Source of the DNA: Rhizophagus sp. LPA8_4_AMF
Taxonomy: Eukaryota; Glomeromycota; Glomeromycetes; Glomerales; Glomeraceae
Reading direction: 5' to 3'
Assembly: GCA_021464525.1 (NCBI GenBank)
Contig: JADRCO010000176.1
Location: 1 to 45,497 of the forward strand
DNA: 45,497 nucleotides
In this document: positions 23,969-34,180 of the stretch, one piece after another
Layout: each line of letters opens with the position of its first letter
Numbering within the stretch: the first letter of the stretch is position 1
The notes under the pieces: generated by a model
The model's database searches: none
Told to the model about the DNA's origin: nothing
What the model saw: the letters and a program-made list of their open reading frames with translations, nothing else
Position numbers and translations under genes: made by a program

Positions 23969-24136
23969 TTTCATAGTAACATATTCGATAATTGAGGAAC
24001 GTAATTTTTCATCATTAATACTTGGAAAAGTAATTACTTTAGTTTTAAGCAAACGAGAAACCGTTTGTGATAGTTTATTTTGATGTATTAATGAAATAGA
24101 ATCAATAGATTTTAACCTCTTGAAAATATGAAACAT
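23375..24136 (-). CDS. RNase III-fold protein with altered catalytic positions, possibly mitochondrial
   Basis: From ATG at 24136 the protein has 253 residues. Residues 73-128 read YEFYRFYGDRTYNYFVMREL, then LKFPNLTNDEF, LVSRNFLSKVVKDFKLDKLL; this order matches the RNase III domain. The canonical LEFLGD motif appears as YRFYGD (Glu replaced by Arg77, Asp81 kept). The second active-site block, usually DxFEAxxGA, appears as DNFDEMMGI (D141, D144, G148). Cleavage activity is therefore doubtful; a structural role like mitochondrial ribosomal mL44-type proteins is possible. The N-terminus (MFHIFKRLKS, rich in Lys/Arg/Ser, few acids) could target mitochondria. The frame is open up to an earlier ATG at 24265 through a hydrophobic stretch; I prefer 24136, with 24172 as another option. 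Residues 57-67 are an Asn run from an AAT microsatellite. The Lys/Asn-rich tail carries no visible dsRNA-binding domain. Confidence 0.65.
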
Positions 24137-24910
24137 GTTTATAATAGATATCAAAAAATCTTTTGTTATCATGTAGGTAAAAGAAAAAAAGAAACTAAAA
24201 CCGATTACGCGTACAGTAAATGTGATGATGATTAAATACACGTGATATGGATCACTTGATCGCAAAAATTAACGTATGACAAAATATGAAAATGTTCTGA
24301 ATTAACTGATTGGCTCTATTTATTTTGGTATTAATTAGGTCCCAACAACTGAAAATCCATCTTTATCACCTGGCTTACCAACCCATTCTTTTTTTGGGCG
24401 CAGCAGAGTGTTTGCTATGAGTATTCTGATAATTTGCGCTATTTTTTTTTGATTTGAAAATAATTAAATAATTTTTTCACCTTTTTTTTAAGATTTTATT
24501 AATAAAATTGGCGCTTTTTTAATCTCAAAACGATTTGAACCATTTCCACTCTGACATTATTAGTCATTTTTTGGATGTGATCCGAAAATAAAAAATCAAA
24601 TGTATTCATTAAATGAAAAAAGTGATATATTTTGTATTGCATGTTTCATAAATTTTTTATTAAAAAAAAAAAAGATTTACAAGAAGAAAAAAAATTATTG
24701 TTGTATATATAATGTAATAATAATTATAATTTTTATTCTTTTTCTAAAATGCATAATTGATAATAAAATAGTGAAAAAAAATTACATAATTGATTATAAA
24801 ATTAAACAAAAAAAAAAGAAATAAAGATTGATTGTAATTCGTGTGATTTTATTCTGTAACTAGATATTTATTAGAGAAGATGAAAAGAATATTTTATATT
24901 AAAAAAAAAA
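24137..24910. other. Intergenic, no gene seen
   Basis: Contains the 5' region of the RNase III-like gene and a Lys/Ile-rich frame at 24600-24824 built from A/T runs, which I do not accept as a gene. Confidence 0.5.
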
Positions 24911-25175
24911 ATTATCAAATACTTGTTGAGTTTTGGTCATATGCGGCATTTTTCGTTTAAACCTTTTTCTTTTTTCTTTCGGATCGTTATCTTTATAGTT
25001 TCTTGGTGTTTTATGTTGATGATTACCATCATTTGAAATTCTACTAAATTTTTTCTCTTTTTCTATATCTTCGATTTCTTATTTCAATATCTTCTAGTAA
25101 TCTGTCTATTTGACATATCGCTTTATTGATCCACTCCCAATGCGAAATATTTTCATCTCTATATTTATAATCTTT
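24911..25175 (-). pseudogene. Charged coding fragment with a frameshift
   Basis: On the minus strand one frame reads YRDENISHWEWINKAICQID and then RLLEDIE. After a shift near 25080 a second frame reads EIEDIEKEKKFSRISNDG and continues with basic residues (EKRKRFKRKMPHMTKTQQ) to a stop near 24911. The two halves fit one coiled-coil-like charged protein broken by an indel. Family unknown. It abuts the decayed kinase exons and may be the tail fused to the nearest of them. Confidence 0.4.
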
Positions 25176-25215
25176 ATTTATTTTTATTTAAATTTGTCGA
25201 GAGTTTACTTCTGTA

Positions 25216-25485
25216 TTAATGTAAATGCATGTACCAGTTTCTTTTTCGATGGATTTTACGACCAATCAATTTACCAATTTCAATATATGATTTAATATTT
25301 AATTGTATTTCTTGAATTAAATTATCTATTATTTCATTTCCGCTAGTCCAACTTGTAAAATTACACTTCGAAACTTTTAAACTAAATTTTTTTTCTTTAT
25401 AATCATTTATTCGACATAAGTTATACCATTTCATCCAATTTTTATATTTGTTACCACATTTTTCACAATAAATGTCTTTGAAGAA
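25216..25485 (-). pseudogene. Kinase-family first-exon copy C, diverged at its 3' end
   Basis: Reads CEKCGNKYKNWMKWYNLC, then NFTSWTSGNEIIDNLIQ and EIQLNIKSY, the header of the expanded fungal kinase family. After IKSY the expected FEWIPYNQF block is replaced by unrelated sequence (IGRKIHRKRNW) ending in a stop. No catalytic domain follows. It is the third and most rearranged of three copies in the same orientation. Confidence 0.55.
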
Positions 25486-25589
25486 CTATGATATAATTTT
25501 TGGTATCAGGATTTTGAGATTCAGTTAAGTATGCTTCGACCTATTAAAAAAAAAGTGTATCAAAAAAAATTTTAATTAAGAGACTTTAC

Positions 25590-25965
25590 CTCATTTAAAA
25601 TTCATTCATACCATATTGTGAGTTGTATTGATATTTTAAAATAACTTTTTCATTATAATCATAATGCAATGGTTCATCTTTCCATATTGCTAAATATATT
25701 TTAGCAGAATCATCTTCGCTAATTCTTTAATATCATTAATTTAGTTATATGGTATCCATTCAAATATAATATTTTTCATATTATCTTTTGGTTCATTAAT
25801 TTTTAATTGAGTTTCTTGAATAAAACTAACAATTTCTTTATTCTTACTGGTCCATTTTGTAAAATTATTTTTTAAATAATTTATCAAACATGATTTACAC
25901 CATTTATGTCTTATATCTGTGTACTGTTTACAACATTTTTCACAATATACGGTTTGAAGAATCAT
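25590..25965 (-). pseudogene. Kinase-family first-exon copy B, broken by a stop and frameshifts
   Basis: Begins MILQTVYCEKCCKQYTD, continues KWCKSCLINYLKNNFTKW, FIQETQLKINEP and FEWIPYN, then meets a TAA at 25741. Past the stop the frame resumes in pieces: LAIWKDEPLHYD, EKVILKYQYNS, then NEF and a splice-donor-like GAG|GTAAAG at 25590/25589. This is where the intact family places its first intron, so the unit is a copied first exon plus the start of the kinase lobe. Confidence 0.6.
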
Positions 25966-26099
25966 GAGATAATCTTTCGAATTCAGATTTTTTGAGATAT
26001 TTCATATATTTTTAAAATATTTTCATAATGAGATTTATAATTTAATTAAATATGAATTAATCTATTAGAAAAATAATATAAGTTCAGTTATTATATTAT

Positions 26100-26450
26100 A
26101 AATTAAATTCAGAAAAATTTCATACCTAATTTAAAAATTCATTATTAAAATTCGAATTATGTAAAACATTTTAGAACAACTTTTTCTTTCATTATATTTT
26201 CATTATGAAGTAATGGACCATCTTTCCATATTGCAGGATATAATATTTTCATAATATTATCAAATTGATTATATGATATCCATTCAAAAACTCTATCGCT
26301 TGAGTTTGAAATTTTTAATCTCATTCCTTGAACTAAGTCGTTAACTTTTTCATTCTCATTAATGGTAAAATGGTTTGTCAAATCATTAATAATATATGTA
26401 CACCATTTAACATTTGCATATATTTTATTTAAATATTGATTTGATTATTT
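26100..26450 (-). pseudogene. Kinase-family first-exon copy A, frameshifted near the donor
   Basis: The minus strand is open from about 26450: YLNKIYANVKWCTYIINDL, NHFTINENEKVNDLVQG, MRLKISNSS, FEWISYNQFDNI, AIWKDGP, EKVVLKCF. A one-base shift follows, after which HNSNFNNEFLN can be read to a TAG beside a GTATG donor-like word near 26126. The leading Cys pair is degraded. The glycine-rich loop of kinases is absent: MKILYPAIWKDG stands where an IGKGGF-type loop is expected. Confidence 0.6.
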
Positions 26451-28242
26451 ACATTGCCAATCCATAATTGTTTAAGATTGAATAATTTATTCTTAGTTAC
26501 TTCGATAGTAGGAAAAAAATGTATGTAACGAATATTGAGGATTATAATTGTGTAAGTCTTGATATCCACTGTTGTAATATGAAGTACCAATAAAAATTCG
26601 AATTTTTTTTTGGTACCTATGTCACGTTTTGCAAATTGTCACGTGATGTTCCGATTAAAAGAAACAATTTTATACCAAAATTACCGAGTAATTTATCTAA
26701 AGATTTAATTATCGTTTTATTGAATTAATTAAATGTTTATTTGCAATTTAGAGCGTGAATTTGTTAATCTGCCTGAAGGCGTTTTTTTCTTTTGTGGCAG
26801 AATATCGCTGATCTTTTTATTATTTGTTTAGATTTAGTATATACTAATTGCACCCTAAAAATTTTGCACAAATCTTTCAGCAGTTTATCCTTGATCTGGC
26901 TCTGCATCACACATCTTCTGGATATATATTTCTAATTACCACGAGGAAATAGTATAACCTTTAGGATCTATCGACATTTCAGCTAAATCATCTTGATAAA
27001 TAAAAGTTCCAATTCAATAGGAAATACAAACAATTTATATCATCTTATATACAATAATTATGGAAAACATTTGATGACGCCTTATTTTTTCTTTTTTTAG
27101 TTGAATTTTCGAAATCAATAAAAATTTAAAATATCAGTTTTTTCAAAAATCATTAAAAAATCTGGTTAAAATGGATCAATTAACATCGCTTTTAATAGAG
27201 CTGAATTAATAGACGTTGATATTTATAATCACTTTTATAAATAAAAACTTTCATTATCGTTATGCTACGAATAATTATTAAGATTTGTCGGTAATTCGGT
27301 ATATAATTAATGATGATAAAGATTTAAAGTGTATGATCAAAAAATAAACTTCGTCATGAAAATCGAAACCATGAATGTTCATCATTATGAATATTGCCTT
27401 CAGTCTAAAGTAAATTATTTGTGCTGGAAGTTCGGAGAAAAACAATTAAAATATATTAGAAAATGTCATGAAATTAGTACTAGAAGTTTAATCAGAAAAT
27501 ATTATCGTTATATATGTATTTTTGAATAGAACCGAATGATTGGATGAAAATGGGCCACGTAGTGGCCATTTTCACCGGCCAATATAGGTCCACTGATATA
27601 GCCCCACCTTCAATAAAAGTGTTATCGTTCTGACGTTTTTGATCGTGCATTAATTATAACATCATAAATAAACTTTATTTAACTTTCTATAGATTTCATT
27701 TTTATGTTATATTTTTATCCACTTTATAAGCTTTATTTAAACTTTTCCTATGAAAATTTTCATTTATACCATATTTTTTTTACACCACTTTATTATATCA
27801 ATTATATATAATTATGTATTATGGTTATGCTTAATAAAAATATCAGTCTATAAAAATCTGGTGACCCTACATATGGATCATATAGATGAAACAATTGAAC
27901 ATGTATATGTTCATTATTTATTTACGTTTTAATAAAAATTATAATCTGTAAAATTGGTTTAAAAAGTACGATTTTAAAATTTAAAATGTATATGCATACT
28001 ATATTAATACTAGAAAAAATAAAATAAAAAAGAAAAAAGAATAACTAGATATTAATATATTGGCATACTTTAATAATAGATCATGGTAGCAATTCATGTA
28101 CTACTGGATGGTACCTTTTAAGCATCTAGAAATTTAATAATTTTGTTAATAATATTTAACATAATAAAGGATACATACAATTAACATATTATTCGGTCCA
28201 AACTTACAAGAATTCAAATTATATGTTAATAATTATATTCTT
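26451..28242. other. Intergenic with one hairpin, no intact gene
   Basis: Holds the inverted repeat at 27546-27573 (listed separately) and small frames such as 27329-27529 without a recognised domain. Confidence 0.4.
27546..27573. repeat. Near-perfect short inverted repeat
   Basis: GAAAATGGGCCAC and GTGGCCATTTTC pair around a GTA centre with one bulged G. A second GGCC follows at 27577-27580. It may be the end of a MITE or a terminator-like hairpin. Confidence 0.6.
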
Positions 28243-28910
28243 AGGTACGATTATAACGACAACGAATTTGTTAAAGAAATGTTGATTAAAGAGAATAAAT
28301 TTATTCCTAGGGGTGTATTAAATGAATTCATAGAAAATAATGGAAGAAATTTAAAAAAAATTTCATATTAATAAATATGGTTATCTACGTGAATATTATA
28401 AAAATGTTAGAATTCATAAAACAAACCTTATAATTAATGATTTGATATTGTACTGTATAAATTTTTTGAAGCCCTTCCATTTTTAGAAGTATTAAAATTT
28501 GTTATCCCGGTTTAACATTCAATGAAAAATTCTTATTTGAGTATGTTGCTAAATATTCACCTAAAAACTTTCATAAGCTAAAATTATATTATTATGATGA
28601 TAAATATGATAAATCAAAATCATTATTAGTTCCAGAAGAATTAGAATTATTTTTAGAAAATTGGAAAAGTCGTGTACCACAGAAAACATTTTCTTTGGTT
28701 ATTACTGGCTATCATACTTTTATTGAGAATGATGGAAATATGAAGGTAATTGAAAAGTATATTGAATTAGGTACTATTAAATTAGTTAATAAACCTATAG
28801 ATAACTTGTATAAATTCGATTTTATTACAATACTGAATTAGGTACTATTAAGTTAGTTAATAAACCTATAGATAAATTATATAAATTCGATTTTATTATA
28901 ATATTAAAGT
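28243..28910 (+). pseudogene. F-box/LRR-type protein relic
   Basis: A chain of frames with sense separated by stops and indels: RYDYNDNEFVKEMLIKEN and FIENNGRNLKKISY end at a TAA near 28370; YLREYYKNVRIHKTN follows in another frame; FFEALPFLEVLKF in another. A last frame from 28500 reads YPGLTFNEKFLFEYVAKYSP, KNFHKLKLYYYDD, LFLENWKSRVPQKTFSLVI and stops at TAG 28841. Leucine-spaced helices and the late LFLENW..R block match the C-terminal part of the F-box/LRR proteins expanded in these fungi. The F-box itself is absent. A 71-bp tandem duplication at the end creates the present stop. Confidence 0.55.
28764..28905. repeat. 71-bp tandem duplication inside the F-box/LRR relic
   Basis: Unit 1 is 28764-28834 and unit 2 is 28835-28905. 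Both start GAATTAGGTACTATTAA and differ at only a few positions. Because 71 is not a multiple of three, the copy shifts the frame, giving CTGAATTAG at the junction. Confidence 0.9.
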
Positions 28911-30297
28911 AGAATTTAAATAATATTATAGGAACGAATTTTTCTTTGCTAAATTTTTTCAATACTAAATAAGATTGTTCATGTGTTTTTTTTTAAAGCT
29001 TTGAAGTCACGTGACTATGGTCATTTTACGGATAAAAATTCAGTAAAGTTCGGATTTGGGATACATTGTACTCCTCCTATGTGACATAAAATAAAATTTG
29101 GGATACATAGATTTTTAAAGAAAAAATTTATTAGTATTTTTTGAGTTATAAATGCTTCAAATATGACTTCATTTAAGTGACTTTATTGAATCTCATAAGC
29201 AAGAAGTAAAATTTGCTAATATTGTCAAACAACTCTAATATTTGGTTATGTGACATTATAATAAATAAAAAGCATTCAAGGGAATTTATAAATTTCAGTC
29301 ACAGTAGTTCAATGTGATAATTACAAATAAATAAAAAATATTATTTATATATATGCAATGACTAAATTTTCATTATAACAAAAGGTAAAGAACTATTATT
29401 GCTTCTTTTTTTCACATATTATTTACTTAAAATAATAACTACAATGATTATAATTAAACTAGGTTGTCCTATTTAATAATAGTGGTTTATCCGACAATTA
29501 TTAGCGAGTGTGACTGGGAATATTTTAAGTCAGCTTTTAGTATAAAATCTAGAAATTATTGACTCATTATAACACGTTTTTGTAAAATTAAAACTGAAAA
29601 TTAACTAAATTCGGCTTTGTTAAGTGACACAAAGAAGATGAGATCAACATTTGTGCATTATAGGACTACTATAAGTTAAAAAATTGTGCGACATCATCAA
29701 TAGGATTATTAGTTAATCAATTTTTTTCTTTTTAAGGAACAGTTTATGTTTTAAAAAGTTTTTAAAAAGGTTGGATGATCCTTTGGCATATATCCCGATA
29801 TTTATCAATTACTTGGAATTTTGACATACTTTCGATGTAGCCAATTCGCTATACTAAATCTTGATCGATTTCAAAGGAACGATATTAGTCATTACGTAGT
29901 ACGGGACTAGCTAAAGATTTGCAATAATTAATTTCTATTTATTTACAAACTGGACATTTCACCCTTATCACAAGGGAATAACTTTTACAAAGGTTTTTTT
30001 TTTGTACACTTTTTCTTTTCTTTATTAGTAAAATTTTCTTGAAACTCATTGTCAAATTTGTAAAGGAACAACGACAACGAAATTAAAAAGGAAAACCACG
30101 GACATTTCTTCATTTTCTATACCGACTTATAGTTTCCGCCACAATTGAAACGTGTTACACCCGTGAATACATAAGTGGTGAAACATTCCATTACGTTGTT
30201 TTTATAATTATTTAACGTAAGTTTTTTTGATATCGTTATTGATTTAAAAAGAAGTTGTTTGAAATTTGTCAAAAGAATTATTATTTTTCTCTCTCTA
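28911..30297. other. Intergenic, no gene seen
   Basis: Ordinary AT-rich sequence. A short direct word ATTTGGGATACAT recurs near 29051 and 29096. The last 300 bases form the 5' flank of the repeat-protein gene, with a T-rich stretch at 29995-30020 and a pyrimidine tract ending CTCTCTCT just before its ATG. Confidence 0.45.
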
Positions 30298-32042
30298 ATG
30301 GAAGTGAGTATTCTTAGTTTTATAACTTTTAAAATATTAACGTTAAGCTATATTTACTTTTATTATTTTTACTTCTATGACAGCTTGTTGAAGTAGACCC
30401 ACTTCAGATACTATTTTCCCAATGTTGTGTCAAGCCAAAATTCAAAAATGGTTTACTTGTTGAGGACACTATTAAGAAACTTGTGAGTGGAGTATTATCA
30501 CCAAGCAAAATTGAACTTATTCGCGTGTGTACCTTACCAAATGGTAAGACACATTCGTTGGACAACCGACGGCTCTATGCATTCAAAGAAGCCATTAGGC
30601 GTGGATGCAATTTCAAAACCGTGATTGTGATAAAAACTAGTAAATCCAATGATTTAAATTCACTCCAATGGAAAATGACACATCCCCCATCTGAAAATTG
30701 GTCAGTAGTTAAAGTAAAGAGGAATTGTAAACCTATTTATCCCGAAAATATTTTATCTACAAGAACATCTAATCTTTTAGTGAATACAACAACACCTAAT
30801 CTTTATAAAGATAGTTCATATACAAAATCCAGTCTTTATGGAAATCGATCTAATCTTTGCGAAGATAATTCGCAAGAGAGATCTAGTGTTTATGGGAAGC
30901 GTTCTGATCTTTATGAAAATAATTCAATTACAAGAACACAAGTGAGATCAAGTATTTATAGTAATAGTTCTGGTCTTTATGAGAATCGTTCATATGCGAA
31001 AACGCAAGAGAGATCTGGAAATCGATCTGATCTTTACGAAGATAGTTCGTATACGAGAATACAAGAGAGATCTAGTATCTATGGGAAACGTTCTGATCTT
31101 AATGAAGATAGTTCGTATACAAGAATACAAGAGAGATCTAGCGTTTATGGGAAACGTTCTGATCTTAATGAAGATAGTTCATATACAAGAACACAAGATA
31201 GATTCAGTCTTTTAGATGATGATGGTTTTAATGTAAGAACACAGAACAGAACTAAACTTAATAATAACAAAAGTATATCTACCAGTACGCAAGGTAGATC
31301 TAGTCTTTTAACTGATGATTTTAATGTAAGATCACAGGATAGAACTAAGCTTGATAATAACAAAGCTATATATGCAAGTACGCAAGGTAGATCTAGTCTT
31401 TTAGATGATGATGGTTTTAATGTAAAAATACAGGACAAAACTAAACTTAATAATAACAAAAGTATATCTACAAGTACGCAATGTAGATCTAATCTTTTAA
31501 CTGATCATTTTAATGTAAGAACACAGGAGAGAACTAAACTTGATAATAACAAAAGCATATATGCAAGTACGCAAGGTAGATCTAGTCTTTTAGATGATGA
31601 TGATTTTAATGTAAGAACACAGGACAAAACTAAACTTAATAATAACAAAAGTATATCTACAAGTACGCAAGGTAGATCTAGTCTTTTAACTGATGATTTT
31701 AATGTAAGAACACAGGATAGAACTAAGTTTGATAATAACAAAAGCATATATGCAAGTACGCAAGGTAGATCTAGTCTTTTAACTGATGATTTTAATGTAA
31801 GAACGCAGGAGAGAACTAAGCTTAATAATAACAAAAGCATATATGCAAGTACGCAAGGTAGATCTAGTCTTTTAAATAATGATGGTTTTAATGTAAGAAC
31901 ACAGGATAGAACTATGTTTAATAATAACAAAAGTATATATACAAGTACGCAAGATAGAACTAGTGGTTTGTATACGAATACTGGGAATACAAGAACGCAA
32001 AGAAGGAAAAATAAATCTGAGTGTTTGTGTATTTTATTATAA
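30298..32042 (+). CDS. SQ/TQ-rich repeat protein with DNRRL-type N-terminal domain and C-terminal CaaX box
   Basis: Exon 1 is only ATG GAA (30298-30303) with donor GTGAGT; exon 2 is 30384-32042 after acceptor ATGACAG. The protein has 554 residues. Residues 1-110 look globular: LVEVDPLQILFSQCC, IELIRVCTLPNGKTHSL, DNRRLYAFKEAI (DNRRL at 62-66), then FKTVIVI. That arrangement recalls ParB/sulfiredoxin-like domains, but this is an inference. Residues about 140-273 hold six or so 22-residue units of the type SxYGKRSDLxEDSSYTRxQER. Residues 274-525 hold eight 31/32-residue units with GRSSLLTDDFNV, RTQDRTKL and NNKSIYASTQ. About 20 SQ/TQ sites occur. The end is RTQRRKNKSECLCILL: a basic patch, a Cys and CILL, a CaaX motif of the geranylgeranyl type. 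Single-exon reading from GTG 30483 would lose the first 35 residues. No known full-length family recognised. Confidence 0.75.
30830..31196 (+). repeat. Coding repeat class A, about 66-bp units
   Basis: Roughly six in-frame units of 22 codons. One unit has lost its SIYG start. They share the TRxQ(E/D)R ending with class B, suggesting one repeat arose from the other. Confidence 0.75.
31197..31952 (+). repeat. Coding repeat class B, eight units of 93 or 96 bp
   Basis: Unit lengths in codons are 32, 31, 32, 31, 32, 31, 31, 32. The first six alternate between an LLDDDGFN type and an LLTDDFN type, so a 189-bp pair was probably the duplicating block. Reverse-strand frames over this array stay open only because of the repetition. 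Confidence 0.9.
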
Positions 32043-33807
32043 TTTAGCCTTTGTAAGAAGTCGATAAAGAATTTAATTCTTTTAATTCTTATACTTTTAG
32101 AGGATTCTGTTTTTTTTTAGTCACAGTTACCATATTTCATTATTATTTTTTGTTTATTTAGTTTTGTTTATTGATCTGATAAAAATAAAAGATTATATAT
32201 TTTAAAGTAAATTTAGATGCTCAAACCAAACCTTCTATATTAAGGAAGGATAAAGCTTTACTTATTTCAGTTAATACGATTAGAAGTTTAAGTAAATTAT
32301 TCGTTCACTCTGTTCTTCCTAATGTCATATGTTTAACTTCATACTTTATTTGTAAAAGTTCAAATCAGTCTTTTTTAACGCAATGTTATTATAACTTCAG
32401 ATTATGAAGTACTGTATATACTTATTATTCAATCGGTGAATCGGTGAAACATATGAAAATGGGATCTATTTGAAGAATCTGTAGAATTCTTTTTTAAAGG
32501 AATATTATAGATACAGTATGTTGTGGTCAACATCTGTGGTCTTATTACCATTTATGAACAATCATAGATCTTATTTACGAAAATTTAGGTGAAAGAGACT
32601 TATGAATTAAAGAAAATGAATTTATTTGATGCTAAAATTGCTGGTTTATAAATAAATCAAATTTATGGCATAATAGCCATAATCACAAAAAAGCCTTACC
32701 AAATATTATTAGTGGTGTTACAATGTCTAATAGTGATCTATCAGAGTGTTTTGCCATTTAATTTATTATATGGAAATATATTATTACAAATACTGTATAT
32801 AAATGTGTATATATTTGTAAATAAATTAGTACAAAAATCTGAATTCGTACAAGGTTAGTTACACTTGTATTAAAAATTAAAATCGTTTGATAGTCAAAAC
32901 TTCAAATTAACATGATATCTTCGTATTCAAGGGACCCCTGAGTACGTTCAAATAATTTTATCTTGACAATTGATTACTTAATTCAATGATAAAATGTCAC
33001 AGTGATTTTATTTGATTACTTGCTCTTAGACAGGTATCCCGTAGAGGTGGCAAGTTTTGCTTAGGGTTGCCTGAGAGAAAGTTACAATATTTTATACGGA
33101 ATGATAACCCTTTCACTGTTCCTTGTATAGGAGTACTGCATATTAAATGATCATGTGGGAAAGAACTCAACACAATCACGGTGACAACCACCTTGCTTAC
33201 GGAATGGAATGTCCGTTGTGTCGCTTCTAACATGCTTTTATCTTCAACCGTACACTCTGAAACGGTTTACTAATCTAGTTCAATTGTGTAGGGACATTGT
33301 AAATATTTCAAGGACTTTCACATGTTTTGACAGAAAATTGAGAGACGTCTTGCCGAAGTAAGTTTTTTATTGCTACTAGATCCATAATGCATGATATCAC
33401 AAAAGTTTTAAACTTTCATTGCAAATGTTAATACTTCCATTAAATAATGTTGATTACACAATGGTATGGAATCGTTTTTTATTGGGTTGCATGTTTATAA
33501 GTTGAAATATTTTTTTGTGTTGGTATTTTCATGAAATATTGTTTGGATTCAATCATAAAAAAGGGTGCGAATTTGAAGATTTTACGGACATAAAAGTTTC
33601 GGGCGAAAATGTATAATAGGAATTTATTAAAATTCTGCTATCCATTCATGAAAAGTTAAGGTTGCTATTTTCTTTCTTTTTTAATTAATGTCAAATTTAT
33701 TCGTCCTTAACTATAAGTTAAATATCAGATTCAAAGGGTTAGTTTTTCTTAAAAGTAACAAGTGATTTTAAATTTATGAAAATGTTTTGTGCTTAATTTT
33801 TGCAATC
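32043..33807. other. Intergenic, no gene seen
   Basis: Includes a GC-richer patch at about 33020-33240 (TATCCCGTAGAGGTGGCAAG onward) with a minus-strand frame of 78 residues but no recognisable domain; it may be a transposon scrap. Several TACTGTATA / TATACAGT words occur at 32412, 32511 and 32791. Confidence 0.4.
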
Positions 33808-34021
33808 ATAAATAATAGTTATTGGGTAGGGGGATTGAAATATCACCGAACTGCAAAACTGTTATTATGCAGACGTCCAAGATCATGTTCTATATAAAAA
33901 GCATAGTAAACAATAGGAATGACGTAATACGTCAAAATATCAAAGATATTTATGCAATAAATAATTTATCTAAAAATATCAGTATGTTAAAACGACATGA
34001 TCCTATTTGGCTGCATAATAA
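33808..34021 (+). repeat. Dispersed repeat, copy 1 (no foldback right arm)
   Basis: Starts ATAAATAATAGTTATTGG and runs through GAAATATCACCGAACTGC. Its right part, CAAAGATATTTATGCAATAA to CCTATTTGGCTGCATAATAA, is nearly identical to 36414-36502. Between them the two copies differ: this one has about 70 bp of unrelated sequence where copy 2 has the right arm of a hairpin. Confidence 0.8.
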
Positions 34022-34180
34022 TTAATATATAATAAACATCAAAAAAAAAATATTTTTAATGAAAATTTTATTATTTTTATTGAATGCTAATGAAATATGA
34101 TACATTTGTAGAATAAATGAAATTTGTAAATAATTGTTCGTGTTTTTATAATCTAAAGATAATCTAAAGTAATTGTGTAT

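Noticed and set aside
31145-31930. Minus-strand frames rich in Leu/Ser over the repeat gene
   Set aside because: They are open only because each repeat unit has no stop in that frame; the plus-strand gene explains the sequence.
31197-31952. Regularly spaced repeats considered as a CRISPR array
   Set aside because: Units are contiguous, in frame and coding, with no unique spacers, and the genome is eukaryotic.
33822-34025. 67-residue frame in dispersed repeat copy 1
   Set aside because: It begins at TTG rather than ATG, and the second copy of the repeat does not keep the frame.
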